From positions 198,139-262,138 of the forward strand of contig CANGWK010000001.1 in assembly GCA_947457615.1 (NCBI GenBank): 64,000 bases of DNA, read 5' to 3'. The notes under the pieces are model-generated. The model made no database searches. It was given only the letters and a program-made list of their open reading frames with translations, and had not been told where the DNA came from. Source of the DNA: Flavobacteriaceae bacterium. GTDB lineage: Bacteria; Bacteroidota; Bacteroidia; Flavobacteriales; Flavobacteriaceae. Shown piece after piece: positions 24,524-33,957 of this stretch. Numbering within the stretch: position 1 is the stretch's first letter; every line of letters begins with the position of its first letter. The translations under genes were made by a program, and so were the position numbers.

Positions 24524-26107
24524 TTAATTTATCAATGGTATTTTTATAATAAATGTGCTTCCTTTTCCTTTTTCGCTTTCCACGAAAACTTGACCGTTAT
24601 GGTCTTCAACAATTCTTTTTACATAGGCCAAACCAAGACCATGACCTTTAACGTTATGAATATCTCCAGTATGCTCACGATAGAATTTTTCGAAAATTCT
24701 TTTTTGAGCCGCTTTGGTCATTCCTGATCCTTGGTCTTTTATTTTAATTAGAACAAATTCATTTACATTCTCAGTAACAATATCTATAACTGGATTTTCT
24801 GGTGAATATTTTATGGCATTGTCTAAAATATTAACTAAGACATTTGTAAAATGAACATCATTTAATAAAACGGTAGTTCTATTGGCATTGAAATGAGTTG
24901 TAATTTTACCTTTTCTATCTTCTATAATTAAATGAACGTGGTCTATAGCGTGTTCTATAACTTCTTGTACATTTTGAGATTCTTTGGAAATATCCAATTC
25001 TTTTTTTTCTAATTTAGAAATTCTTAAAACATTCTCAACCTGAGCGTGCATGCGTTTATTTTCGTCTCTGATCATTTGCAAATAACGCAAAACCTTTTCC
25101 TTATCATCTATGACTTTTGGGTTTTTAATGGCATCTAAAGCTAAATTTATAGTAGCAATAGGTGTTTTAAACTCGTGTGTCATGTTATTTATGAAATCGG
25201 TTTTAATTTCCGAAATCTGACGTTGTCTTATTAATTGGTGCAAAGCGTTAGCATATGCAATAATAATAATTAGCGTAAAAATTATTGATAATAAAGTAAT
25301 TCCTAGTATTTCTGAAAACAAAAATTTTTTTATTTGAGGAAAAGTAACCAATAACATGTATTTATTATTTCCTTCATTATCAATAAAAATCGGAATTGAA
25401 TAACTTGAATATTTATCGTAAGAAAAATGTTCTGATTTTATTTTTGTTGCTAGTCCATTACTATAGACATCAAATTCAAATGGGGTTTTTACACCATATT
25501 CTACTAATTCACTTTCGAGTAACTTTTGTAGCATTTCTTTGGATACCCTATCTTGAATAGAATAATTTGCAGCAATATCTTTATATGCAATTTCAAATTG
25601 TGCGTTTTCAAGGATATCAACTGTACCTAATTTTTCATTAGTAATATCTGGAGTTATTTTATTTTGTATTCCAGAGTTATCCAAAGAGTTGTTGTTAAAA
25701 ATCTCTGTTTTGCGTTTTGAAGTGTAACTTTTTATTTTTACACTATCTGTTTTTTTATCAAAGAACGTAGAAAATATATCATAATCTTCTGATATTATAC
25801 TATTAGAATAGATTATTGTTTCATTAGTTTTGGCATTCCTTTGGTAATAACCATACTCTAGCAAATCTGTTTTTAGAGGAGCTTTACCAGTACTATCCTT
25901 AAGTTTTTTGTATTTATTATAAAAATTGTACTCCTCTTGTTTTTGCAACTTTTGGGATACTTTTCCTAATACCTGTTTTATATGAAACCTAAACTGCTCT
26001 TCGTTATTTTTTAGAGAGGTATTGAACCAATATACTTGTACAAAAATTATACCCAACAAGGATAAACTCATTAACAAGACCAATAATCTAAAAACAAACT
26101 TGTTCAT
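24524..26107 (-). CDS. Membrane sensor histidine kinase
   Basis: A 527-residue kinase. There is one membrane segment near the start (LLVLLMSLSLLGIIFVQVYW) and one at ~270-290, enclosing a ~230-residue periplasmic sensor region with no domain I can name. The dimerisation domain carries the phosphorylated His in NNMTHEFKTPIATINLAL (~310). The ATPase domain shows the N box VNILDNAIKYSPENP, G1 KDQGSGM, and G2 GHGLGLAYVK. It is an RprX-like kinase whose gene precedes its response regulator in an operon. A TAAATTTG box 5 nt upstream of the start suggests a very short leader. Confidence 0.94.
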   Translation of the reverse strand: MNKFVFRLLVLLMSLSLLGIIFVQVYWFNTSLKNNEEQFRFHIKQVLGKVSQKLQKQEEYNFYNKYKKLKDSTGKAPLKTDLLEYGYYQRNAKTNETIIYSNSIISEDYDIFSTFFDKKTDSVKIKSYTSKRKTEIFNNNSLDNSGIQNKITPDITNEKLGTVDILENAQFEIAYKDIAANYSIQDRVSKEMLQKLLESELVEYGVKTPFEFDVYSNGLATKIKSEHFSYDKYSSYSIPIFIDNEGNNKYMLLVTFPQIKKFLFSEILGITLLSIIFTLIIIIAYANALHQLIRQRQISEIKTDFINNMTHEFKTPIATINLALDAIKNPKVIDDKEKVLRYLQMIRDENKRMHAQVENVLRISKLEKKELDISKESQNVQEVIEHAIDHVHLIIEDRKGKITTHFNANRTTVLLNDVHFTNVLVNILDNAIKYSPENPVIDIVTENVNEFVLIKIKDQGSGMTKAAQKRIFEKFYREHTGDIHNVKGHGLGLAYVKRIVEDHNGQVFVESEKGKGSTFIIKIPLIN

Positions 26108-26177
26108 TATTCAAATTTAATATTTTAACATTTACGCTGTTAATTTATTAACCAAACATTAACATTGCACACAATTA

Positions 26178-27836
26178 TTACTTATCTTTCAATAAATTGA
26201 TTAAAGTATCCACTTGAATTTTAGTCTTTTCTAAATCTTCATTTATAATTACGTATTGACTTTTTGCAATTCGTTCTTCATCTGAAAGTTGGTTATTAAT
26301 TCTAAGCAAAACTTTTTCTCGAGTGGTTTTATCTCTTTCTAAAACTCTAGATATCCTAGTTTCTAAAGGGGTACTTACAGTAATTATGGCATCACAATCT
26401 TTATAACTACCACTTTCAAAAAGTATAGCTGCTTCTTTAATAAGATACGGAAATTTATTATTATTTAAAACCCATTTATCGAAATGCTTTTTTACTGCTG
26501 GATGTACAATTGCATTAAGCTGTTTTAATTTATCCGGATTATTAAAAACAATGGAAGCTAACTTCTCACGATCTATAAAATTGTTTTCTCCTACTATTTC
26601 AGATCCAAAAACTGCTGCAATTTTATTTATTATTTCAGGAAAATTCATTACTTTCTTAGCTTCAATGTCGGAGATGTAAACAGGAATACCTTTGGATTTA
26701 AAATAATTGGCAATGGTAGTTTTTCCACTTCCTATTCCTCCGGTTAATCCAATTATCTTAGGTTTTATAGGGGTCTTTTCAATAGAAGTAATATTGTTTA
26801 CTTCCAATTTTGAAATAATATTTGTTTCTGAATTGGAACTTATTTTAAAAAATAATTCTGGAAATGCTATTTGAGGTTGTTGTCTAAGAAAAAAGATTTT
26901 GAAAAAAGATTCAATAAAACCAAAACCATACCCGAAAAATTGTTTCCATACAGCAACTAAAGAGAGCATTCCAATAATAAGGCTTTTATTTTGGAAACTT
27001 GAAACAATAAAAATAACAATAAAATACAATAGATATAACTTCAAACCCCAATCGAATAAACAAAAAAGCAGTACCAATGAAAGTATAAACCCCAAAACAA
27101 ATATTGAAGGAAACCAATAGGTCACTTTACTATATTCGGGATACCAAGAATTTAATATTGGTCTTGCTTTACCAAATTTAGAAACTTGAATGCTAAACTT
27201 TTCCCAGTCAATTCTTCGTTTGTGATATACAAATGCAGAAGAAAACAATCTAGTTTCATAGCCTAATTTCCATAATCGAATAGATAAATCAGGATCTTCA
27301 CCAGGATGGATATTTCCAAAACCTTTAGAATCTAGAAAAACTTTTTTGGAGATTCCCATATTAAAGCTTCTTGGTTGAAATTTACTTATTTTTTCTGAGC
27401 CGCCTCTTATTCCCCCTGTAGTTAAGAATGAAGTCATAGCAAAATTAATTGCTTTCTGTACATTAGAAAAGGATTTTAAAGCTTTATCGGGTCCTCCAAA
27501 ACAATCCACATAATTAGATTTTAGCTCCTTTTCTACTTCCGATAAATAGTGTTTTGGAATAATGCAATCCGAATCAAAGATGATAAAATAATCACCTTTA
27601 GCTTTTTTCATACCGTAATTTCGAGAATCGCCAGGTCCAGAATTCGATTTAAAATAATAAGATATATTTAAATTTTTAGAATATTTTGCAACTACCTCTT
27701 CACAAGTAATAGTGGATCCATCTTCTATTATTACAATTTCATACTCTCCTTTATAGGTAGATTGGAGTAGACTTTCTAATAGTTCGTTTATTTCGTCGGG
27801 TCTATTGTAGACTGGAATAATAATTGAAAAGTACAT
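26178..27836 (-). CDS. coaE: Family 2 glycosyltransferase fused to dephospho-CoA kinase
   Basis: A single 552-residue frame holding two proteins that are normally separate. Residues ~1-230 are a GT2 transferase with SIIIPVYNRPDEI, VIIEDGST, FIIFDSDC (DxD-like) and HPGEDPDLSIRLWKLG (ED acceptor motif); two or three membrane segments follow at ~245-320. After a ~25-residue linker, residues ~358-552 are a complete CoaE: LTGGIGSGKTTIANYF (P-loop), ISDIEAKKVM, LNAIVHPAV, IKEAAILFESG and the C-terminal nucleotide-binding part. CoaE makes the last step of CoA biosynthesis and is essential, so the kinase half must be active, tethered to the inner membrane. No other coaE is in the window. There is no stop codon or new start in the linker. 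Confidence 0.92.
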   Translation of the reverse strand: MYFSIIIPVYNRPDEINELLESLLQSTYKGEYEIVIIEDGSTITCEEVVAKYSKNLNISYYFKSNSGPGDSRNYGMKKAKGDYFIIFDSDCIIPKHYLSEVEKELKSNYVDCFGGPDKALKSFSNVQKAINFAMTSFLTTGGIRGGSEKISKFQPRSFNMGISKKVFLDSKGFGNIHPGEDPDLSIRLWKLGYETRLFSSAFVYHKRRIDWEKFSIQVSKFGKARPILNSWYPEYSKVTYWFPSIFVLGFILSLVLLFCLFDWGLKLYLLYFIVIFIVSSFQNKSLIIGMLSLVAVWKQFFGYGFGFIESFFKIFFLRQQPQIAFPELFFKISSNSETNIISKLEVNNITSIEKTPIKPKIIGLTGGIGSGKTTIANYFKSKGIPVYISDIEAKKVMNFPEIINKIAAVFGSEIVGENNFIDREKLASIVFNNPDKLKQLNAIVHPAVKKHFDKWVLNNNKFPYLIKEAAILFESGSYKDCDAIITVSTPLETRISRVLERDKTTREKVLLRINNQLSDEERIAKSQYVIINEDLEKTKIQVDTLINLLKDK

Positions 27837-27873
27837 TTGTAAAATTTTAACAAATATACTCTTTCTTAAAAAG

Positions 27874-27903
27874 AAAAGTCCCGCCGAAGCAGGACTTTTT
27901 ATT
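27874..27903 (-). terminator. Terminator before the GT2-CoaE gene, in minus orientation
   Basis: Stem AAAAGTCC-GC / GC-GGACTTTT with a CGAA loop and one C-A mismatch; A and T runs on both sides. It lies upstream of the T9SS gene's end at 27924 in the sense of leaving it, so it most likely ends transcripts read leftwards from neighbouring genes. Confidence 0.6.
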
Positions 27904-27923
27904 TATATGAAAATAATTAAAAT

Positions 27924-30038
27924 TTATTCTTTAATTACTTTGATAGTTTTAATTTGGTCTTCTGAAGTTACTTTTACTAAGTAAGTTCCTGAAGATAGTT
28001 GTGACATATCAATTTGACCCTTAGTCTCGTTCATTGATTTAACTAACATTTCTTGTCCTAATAAATTAATAACTTGAACTTTGGAAATATTTTGTGAATA
28101 CGATAAATTCAATACATCTTTTACTGGATTTGGATAGAAAGTGAAATTTGAGCTAGAAAAAGTATTGTTTGCTAAAGAAGCATCATAAGCCGACAATTGA
28201 AAATCTCCATCGACACCACCTGTTGAATTGTACGTCCAAACCCCGATATGCAAAGTAGCACCAGGCGTTAAAGCTGTTAAAACAACTTTAGAGAAATTAC
28301 CATTTCCATTATCATCATCACATCCAACTTCCGTTAAAGAACCACATGTACCAGTAAATATTGAAAGTACTGAATCTGTCATTGTAGTTCCAGCTGTAGC
28401 ATCCGTTTCAATAGTTAATGAACCTGAAGCAGGTACAATTACGCTATACCAAACATCACTTTTTCTATTTATTTGGCAAGAAAAAGTTAATCCAGTCGTT
28501 GTTACACCACCAATTGTAGTTCCAACAATAGGAGAGTCAGCAAAAACTGATCCTGGTGTAATTGCGATTGCACTTGTACAATTGTCATTAATTGGTGGAG
28601 TTGCAGGTGTTGTAAATGCAATTGTAACCCAAGAACTACTTGAAGTAGTAGAACATTTGGCTCTAACATGAAAATAATAAGTTGTCAAAGGAGTTAAAGA
28701 AGTTGCTGTGTAAGTAATTGCATTAATAAAAGTCCCTGAAATTAAAGGATCAGTAGATGTGGAATCTAATACATACTCATAACCTATTGGATTTGAAAAA
28801 GAAGTTGTCCAAGTTAAAGTTGCATTAGTATCTGTAACTCCAGAAACTGTTAATGGACTTGGCTCTACACAACTTGGTATTGGTTCCCAAATAACATCAT
28901 CAATTAATACACTATTAGAAGGATCACCGGTATGTCTAAATGCTAATACTTGGTTAGATCCGGGAGCAGTTCCTAAAATAGCTGAAAAATAATCATATAC
29001 AGAGGTTGAAGTTGTTGTAAATGATTGAAGACTAACAAAACTTAAATCATCAGAAGGGTTTGTTAAATATCCAACTTCTATAACACCTCCAATAGTAAAA
29101 TTACTTCTAGCTCTAAAACGAAGTCTATTGGTTCCATCTCCTGCATTTGAAACAGGTATCATTGAAACAACACTTAAACTTGTTGTACTCCAACTTGCAA
29201 AATATAAATTATTAGGTTGTGAAGTTGTAGCTGTAGCTGTTTGAACATAAGCACTTCCTCCAGTCCCTACTTTTGCCCAACAAACTGGTAAATTAAGAGT
29301 AGCGTCAAAATTTTCAGTAAAATCGGTTACAGGGTTACATAAAGTTGGGAAATTCACTACAGAGCTCCATCCAGAAGTATCTGTTGCACTACATATAGAT
29401 CTAACCCAAACATAATAGTTTGTAGCAGGTGTTAAACCCGTTAAACTTGTTGATGTTACACCTGGTGCTTCTCCTGCTGTTGCTGGATCTGTTGGAAGCG
29501 GAGTTATGCTCGATGTTGATATATAATATTCATACCCAAAAGCTGGGTTGGTAACCGAAGTAGTCCATGAAACAGTTGCAGAAGTTGTAGTTATATTAGA
29601 AGCAACTAAATTAGTTGGTGCAATACATGTTGGAGGTACGCCACAAACAACAGATCGAGTTCTACTAACATTCTCTCCTCCACATGCTCCATCATCTAGA
29701 TGAGTATAGAAATATACATCACCATCAATTGTAGAAACCCAAGTTACGCTTCCTAATCCATAAATTTCAGCAGTTGCTCCAGAGTCTACGCTAATAGTAA
29801 TAACGTCGGTGGCAACTGAACTTGTAAAAGTATAAGTTTGACCTAAAGTAACTGTAACAATAGAATACTCACTTGCATATCCTGAGGTAGTTATACTGTT
29901 GGATACTAAACCATCACATGCTACGGGTATGTAGGTGGAAGTTGGCCATTGTGGTGTTGTTGAAGTAGCCGTTAAACACTGACCAACCATAACATTAGTA
30001 AGTAATGTTAGAAAAAATAAAAAAGTAATTTTTTTCAT
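27924..30038 (-). CDS. Secreted fibronectin-III protein with T9SS type A sorting domain
   Basis: A 704-residue secreted protein starting MKKITFLFFLTLLTNVMVGQ; the frame is open 39 nt further but lacks a signal peptide there, so 30038 is chosen. It contains an N-terminal strand-rich domain, a fibronectin type III domain (~residues 145-240, CIAPTNLVASNITTTSATVSW...), a MAM/cleaved-adhesin-like region, a second FN3 (ESP...TLTWTTSFSNP), and a region like bacterial pre-peptidase domains. The last ~75 residues, FTFYPNPVKDVLNLSYS to IKTIKVIKE, are a type A sorting signal for the type IX secretion system. It is probably released or fixed on the cell surface; ligand unknown. Confidence 0.9.
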   Translation of the reverse strand: MKKITFLFFLTLLTNVMVGQCLTATSTTPQWPTSTYIPVACDGLVSNSITTSGYASEYSIVTVTLGQTYTFTSSVATDVITISVDSGATAEIYGLGSVTWVSTIDGDVYFYTHLDDGACGGENVSRTRSVVCGVPPTCIAPTNLVASNITTTSATVSWTTSVTNPAFGYEYYISTSSITPLPTDPATAGEAPGVTSTSLTGLTPATNYYVWVRSICSATDTSGWSSVVNFPTLCNPVTDFTENFDATLNLPVCWAKVGTGGSAYVQTATATTSQPNNLYFASWSTTSLSVVSMIPVSNAGDGTNRLRFRARSNFTIGGVIEVGYLTNPSDDLSFVSLQSFTTTSTSVYDYFSAILGTAPGSNQVLAFRHTGDPSNSVLIDDVIWEPIPSCVEPSPLTVSGVTDTNATLTWTTSFSNPIGYEYVLDSTSTDPLISGTFINAITYTATSLTPLTTYYFHVRAKCSTTSSSSWVTIAFTTPATPPINDNCTSAIAITPGSVFADSPIVGTTIGGVTTTGLTFSCQINRKSDVWYSVIVPASGSLTIETDATAGTTMTDSVLSIFTGTCGSLTEVGCDDDNGNGNFSKVVLTALTPGATLHIGVWTYNSTGGVDGDFQLSAYDASLANNTFSSSNFTFYPNPVKDVLNLSYSQNISKVQVINLLGQEMLVKSMNETKGQIDMSQLSSGTYLVKVTSEDQIKTIKVIKE

Positions 30039-30138
30039 GTTTTTAGAATTTAAAAATTTATTATAGTAAATATACAATAAAAACTTGAAATAAACATTTC
30101 AAATATTAATGTAATCTTGATTAATGGAATTTATTAAA

Positions 30139-31329
30139 TTATGTAATACTTGACACGTTAACCATTTCGTTTACATCAGCGTGATAGTCAACTCCATCAA
30201 ATCCAAAACCAAATAAATTCAAGAAATCATTTTTGTATCCAGCTAAATCTCCTATTTCAGATAAATTTTCGGTAGTAGCTTTGGACCATAAATCAGCAAT
30301 TTTTTCTTGAACATCGTCGCGCATTTCCCAATCGTCAATTCTAATTCTTCCGTTAGAATCAGTTGGAACATCTTTTCCGGTGAACAATCTTTGGCTATAT
30401 AAACGTTGAATTTGCTCAATACAACCTTCGTGAATTCCTTCGGCTTTCATGATTTTATACAATAAAGAAATATACAATGGAATAACAGGAATTGCTGAAC
30501 TTGCCTGAGTAACTAATGCTTTATTAACTGACACATAAGCCTTACCGTTAAGATCTTTCAATGAATCGGTAATGTTAAACGCAGTTGCTTCTAGATGGTC
30601 TTTAGCTCTTCCTATAGTTCCTTTTCTATAAACAGCCTCGGTAACTGATGGTCCTATATAAGAATAAGCAATTGTTGTTGCTCCTGGAGCTAATAAATTT
30701 GCTTTTTTTAAATCTTCCATCCACATAGCCCAATCTTCACCTCCCATAACTACAACCGTATTGTCGATATCTTCTTGATTAGCTGGTTCTATAGAAACTT
30801 GAGTTACATTACCTGAATGAAAATCAACCGTTTTATTTGTAAAAGTAGTACCTATAGGTTTTAATGAGGAACGGTGTAACACACCAGTTTCGGGATGCAT
30901 ACGAACCGGTGAAGCCAAACTATAAATTACTAAATCTATCTGACCTAAATCGGCTTTAATAATATCTATAACTTGTTGTTTTACTTCTTTAGAATAGGCG
31001 TCACCATTAATGCTTTTGGCATATAAGCCTACATTTTTAGCTTCATTTTCAAATGCTGCAGAATTATACCACCCTGGAGATGCTGTTTTCCCTTCTGTTG
31101 GTGGTTTTTCAAAAAATACGCCTATGGTAGCTGCACCACAACCAAAAGCACTAGAAATTCTTGAAGCCAATCCAAATCCTGTAGAAGCACCAACAACTAG
31201 TACTCGTTTAGGACCATCAATTGAACCTTTAGATTTCACATATTCTATTTGATTTTTTACATTTTGTTCGCAACCTTTTGGATGAGATGTTAAACAAATA
31301 AAGCCGCGCATTCTTGGTTCTATAATCAT
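30139..31329 (-). CDS. fabV: Trans-2-enoyl-CoA/ACP reductase, NADH-dependent
   Basis: A 396-residue FabV-type enoyl reductase, last step of fatty-acid elongation. It starts MIIEPRMRGFICLT, matching the family (an open extension to 31392 is not conserved in kind). The NADH site is VLVVGASTGFGLASRISSAFG; the active site YRKGTIGRAK follows the Tyr-x8-Lys rule. SLASPVRMHP is also a hallmark. FabV is insensitive to triclosan in other bacteria. The gene follows recN on the minus strand but has its own good promoter (31390-31419), which lies inside the end of recN. Confidence 0.95.
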   Translation of the reverse strand: MIIEPRMRGFICLTSHPKGCEQNVKNQIEYVKSKGSIDGPKRVLVVGASTGFGLASRISSAFGCGAATIGVFFEKPPTEGKTASPGWYNSAAFENEAKNVGLYAKSINGDAYSKEVKQQVIDIIKADLGQIDLVIYSLASPVRMHPETGVLHRSSLKPIGTTFTNKTVDFHSGNVTQVSIEPANQEDIDNTVVVMGGEDWAMWMEDLKKANLLAPGATTIAYSYIGPSVTEAVYRKGTIGRAKDHLEATAFNITDSLKDLNGKAYVSVNKALVTQASSAIPVIPLYISLLYKIMKAEGIHEGCIEQIQRLYSQRLFTGKDVPTDSNGRIRIDDWEMRDDVQEKIADLWSKATTENLSEIGDLAGYKNDFLNLFGFGFDGVDYHADVNEMVNVSSIT

Positions 31330-31389
31330 AATTTTGAAAAGTTTTTTGTTTAGGGTTTGCTGTATTTTATTAGTTTTAATAACAGCAAA

Positions 31390-31419
31390 CAAATATAATT
31401 CTATTTATTAATTAAGCAA
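31390..31419 (-). promoter_or_regulatory. Promoter of fabV
   Basis: Minus strand: TTG (31419-31417), 19-nt spacer, TATATTTG (31397-31390). It overlaps the 3' end of recN, so fabV can be expressed apart from the upstream operon. Confidence 0.75.
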
Positions 31420-33060
31420 TTCCTTAGCATGATTTAATGCAGATTCTGAAATAGTAGATCCCGAAAGCATCTGAGCAATTTCAATAACACGCTCTTCTTT
31501 AGCAAGTAATTTCAATTCAGATTGGGTTTGATTTTCTGTAATTACTTTGAAAACTTTAAAATGTTCTTTCCCTTTTCCTGCAATTTGTGGTAAATGTGTA
31601 ATAGCAAAAACCTGCATATTCAAACTCATTTGCTTCATTATCTCCCCCATTTTATGAGCTATCTCACCAGAAACTCCAGTATCTATTTCATCAAATAGTA
31701 TAGTAGGAAGTTTAGAATACTCAGACAATACCGATTTTACTGCTAACATAATTCGTGACATTTCTCCACCAGAAGCAATTTTTTTTAACAATCCAAAATC
31801 AGATCCTTTGTTAGCTGAAAATAAAAATTGAATTTCATCTTTTCCATTAGCATAAAAGGCTTCTTTGGAAGTAAGCTGTATATCAAACCTAGCATTTGCC
31901 ATTCCGAGTGGCTCCAAAATCAAAGACAATTTATTAGTTAATATAGGTATTGCTACTTCTCTATTTTCATGTATTGTAAATGCTAAATCATTCAGTATTA
32001 TTTCAGATTCTGAAATTTGATTTTCAATAAAACTAATTTCCGATTCTAGAGTTACCACAGAAATAACTTTGGCATCCAGATTATTTTGAATCTCTAACAA
32101 TTCATCAACAGAATTTACTTGGTGCTTTTTTTGCAAAGAATAAATCATCTGTAACTTTTCATTTGTTGCTTCTAGTTCTTCTGGATTAGAAAAAACACTT
32201 TCAGTTAATCGAGTTAATTCTTTTTCTATGTCATCAAATTCAATTAATAAACTTGAAATCCGTTCATTTAAAGTATTAAATTCAACTGAAAATGGCGCTA
32301 TTTTTTGGATTGAAATTTTGATTTCTTTTAAATTCTGCAGCACTCCATATTGCTCTTCATTGGCTATAGAAAGTGATTTTAGCAGATTTTCATTAATAAA
32401 TTCTACATTATTAAGTTTTTCAAATTGCGACTCCAAAACTTCTTGTTCTCCCGATTTTAAATTGGCTAAAAGTAATTCCTCTAATAAAAAAGCATTGTAA
32501 TCTTGCTCTTTCATCAACGAATCCAATAATTCGTTTTTTAATTTTAAATCGGAATTATGTTTTTTGTATTGTTTTAATTGCGAAGTGTATTGCGAAATAA
32601 CTTCCCAATTGGAAGCAACAGAATCAATGATTTGAAACTGCACTACATCGTCAGAAAGTTCTTGGGTTTGGTGTTGCGAATGAATATCAAGTAAAAAGTT
32701 ACTTAATTCCTGTAATTCATTCAAATTTACTGGAGTATCGTTAATAAAAGCGCGCGATTTTCCTGAAGGTAGAATTTCTCTACGAATGATTGTTTCTTCT
32801 TCATAATCCAAATCATTAGCTTCAAAAAAAGATTGAAGATCATAATTTTTTATTTGAAAATGTGCTTCGATAATACATTTTTCCTCTTTGTTTTTTAAGG
32901 ATGATAAATCGGCACGTTTTCCTAAAACTAATCCTAAAGCACCTAAAAGAATTGACTTTCCAGCACCAGTTTCGCCGGTAATTACAGTAAATCCATCAGA
33001 AAATCTAACAGATAATTTTTCTATTAAAGCAAAATTTTCTATGGATAAAGATACAATCAT
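31408..33060 (-). CDS. recN: DNA repair protein RecN
   Basis: A 550-residue SMC-like ATPase of double-strand-break repair. Walker A GETGAGKSILLGALGLVLGKRADLSS is at ~30-55; a long coiled coil fills ~150-360, with the signature ASGGEMSRIMLAVKSVL at ~420-437 and Walker B LPTILFDEIDTGVSG just after. Length matches the family. It sits directly downstream of the porD gene (9 nt) at the end of the bamD-rpoZ-coaBC-porD-recN operon, an arrangement usual in Bacteroidota. Confidence 0.96.
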   Translation of the reverse strand: MIVSLSIENFALIEKLSVRFSDGFTVITGETGAGKSILLGALGLVLGKRADLSSLKNKEEKCIIEAHFQIKNYDLQSFFEANDLDYEEETIIRREILPSGKSRAFINDTPVNLNELQELSNFLLDIHSQHQTQELSDDVVQFQIIDSVASNWEVISQYTSQLKQYKKHNSDLKLKNELLDSLMKEQDYNAFLLEELLLANLKSGEQEVLESQFEKLNNVEFINENLLKSLSIANEEQYGVLQNLKEIKISIQKIAPFSVEFNTLNERISSLLIEFDDIEKELTRLTESVFSNPEELEATNEKLQMIYSLQKKHQVNSVDELLEIQNNLDAKVISVVTLESEISFIENQISESEIILNDLAFTIHENREVAIPILTNKLSLILEPLGMANARFDIQLTSKEAFYANGKDEIQFLFSANKGSDFGLLKKIASGGEMSRIMLAVKSVLSEYSKLPTILFDEIDTGVSGEIAHKMGEIMKQMSLNMQVFAITHLPQIAGKGKEHFKVFKVITENQTQSELKLLAKEERVIEIAQMLSGSTISESALNHAKELLN

Positions 33061-33069
33061 TGTAATGTA

Positions 33070-33957
33070 TTACTGCTTAATATTAATCCACTTAGAGGAG
33101 TTAGTTGGGGATATTCTAGATAATTTATCTACTAAACCATCAATAGAAATGTTAGGCCCTCCTGAAAAAATTGACACAATTTCATCGGATTTTGCATCAA
33201 AAAAAATTCTAGTTAAATACGCATTTGGTCTTATTTCATGCTGGTTAACTAAAGTGTTTATAGAATTAACAATTACTTCTTTAGCTCCTTTTAAATCTTT
33301 ACTCATGTTGTCCATCCCATTAAAATGATATTGAAACACAGCTTCTCGAAAAGGTTTAAAAGTGGGAGACAAAAGATCATTAACTAAATAATATCTATTT
33401 TGAGTTTTATCGGTTTGAGACCAACCAGCCCCGCCCGTTGGTGCAGATAAACTAACAATTTGTTGTGCTGATTGAAAATAATCTGTTCCACCATCTAATT
33501 CAAAACTTTCAGCATCAACTCCAATAATAATGAAACTATAAAAAGCAATTGTTGAAATTAAATTAGATTCGTAGCTATTTGGACTGTAGAATAAATTTTG
33601 AAATTCAGTATATTGAAAAGAAAAATCTTTATCATTTATATTCAATAATGGCGTCGTGAAACTAGAATTATAAATTGGTCTTGAGCATTGCACTTGAATA
33701 CTAGCATCAAAATTATTGGACTCATAGGAGTTTAAAGTAATAAACATTGTACAATTAATTTTCTCATTAACTTTGTACGACTTTTCAGTCCATACAGTTT
33801 TATTGACAAAATCGTTCAAAGAGGACTCCAAAGTTTTAAATATCTGACTGTTAGTATTTGTGATTTTATCGTAATTAACAATCACTTTGCAATTAAGTTC
33901 TTGCCCCTGTACGCTTACAAAAAAGCAAATAAAAAGAATACTGAAAATTCTACGCAT
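33070..33957 (-). CDS. porD: Type IX secretion protein PorD (DUF4835)
   Basis: A 295-residue exported protein of the DUF4835 family. It has a signal peptide (ILFICFFVSVQGQ) and typical parts such as ELNCKVIVNYDKITNTN, FYSFIIIGVDAESFELDGG, and the C-terminal KLSRISPTNSSKWINI. PorD is needed for type IX secretion in Porphyromonas gingivalis and is thought to be an outer-membrane-associated accessory component. Two T9SS substrates are encoded in this window (27924 and 49568). Its start overlaps the coaBC stop by 8 nt, so translation is coupled. Confidence 0.9.
   Translation of the reverse strand: MRRIFSILFICFFVSVQGQELNCKVIVNYDKITNTNSQIFKTLESSLNDFVNKTVWTEKSYKVNEKINCTMFITLNSYESNNFDASIQVQCSRPIYNSSFTTPLLNINDKDFSFQYTEFQNLFYSPNSYESNLISTIAFYSFIIIGVDAESFELDGGTDYFQSAQQIVSLSAPTGGAGWSQTDKTQNRYYLVNDLLSPTFKPFREAVFQYHFNGMDNMSKDLKGAKEVIVNSINTLVNQHEIRPNAYLTRIFFDAKSDEIVSIFSGGPNISIDGLVDKLSRISPTNSSKWINIKQ

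Noticed and set aside
28228..28671. 147-codon frame on the plus strand inside the T9SS type A protein gene
   Set aside because: Antisense to a well-supported secreted protein; low-complexity Val/Pro-rich translation mirrors the Thr/Ser-rich gene.
30039..30077. N-terminal extension MYIYYNKFLNSKN of the T9SS type A protein
   Set aside because: It would put 13 polar residues before the signal peptide.
32888..33328. 146-codon frame on the plus strand across the recN/porD junction
   Set aside because: Runs antisense over two confident genes and has no domain pattern.
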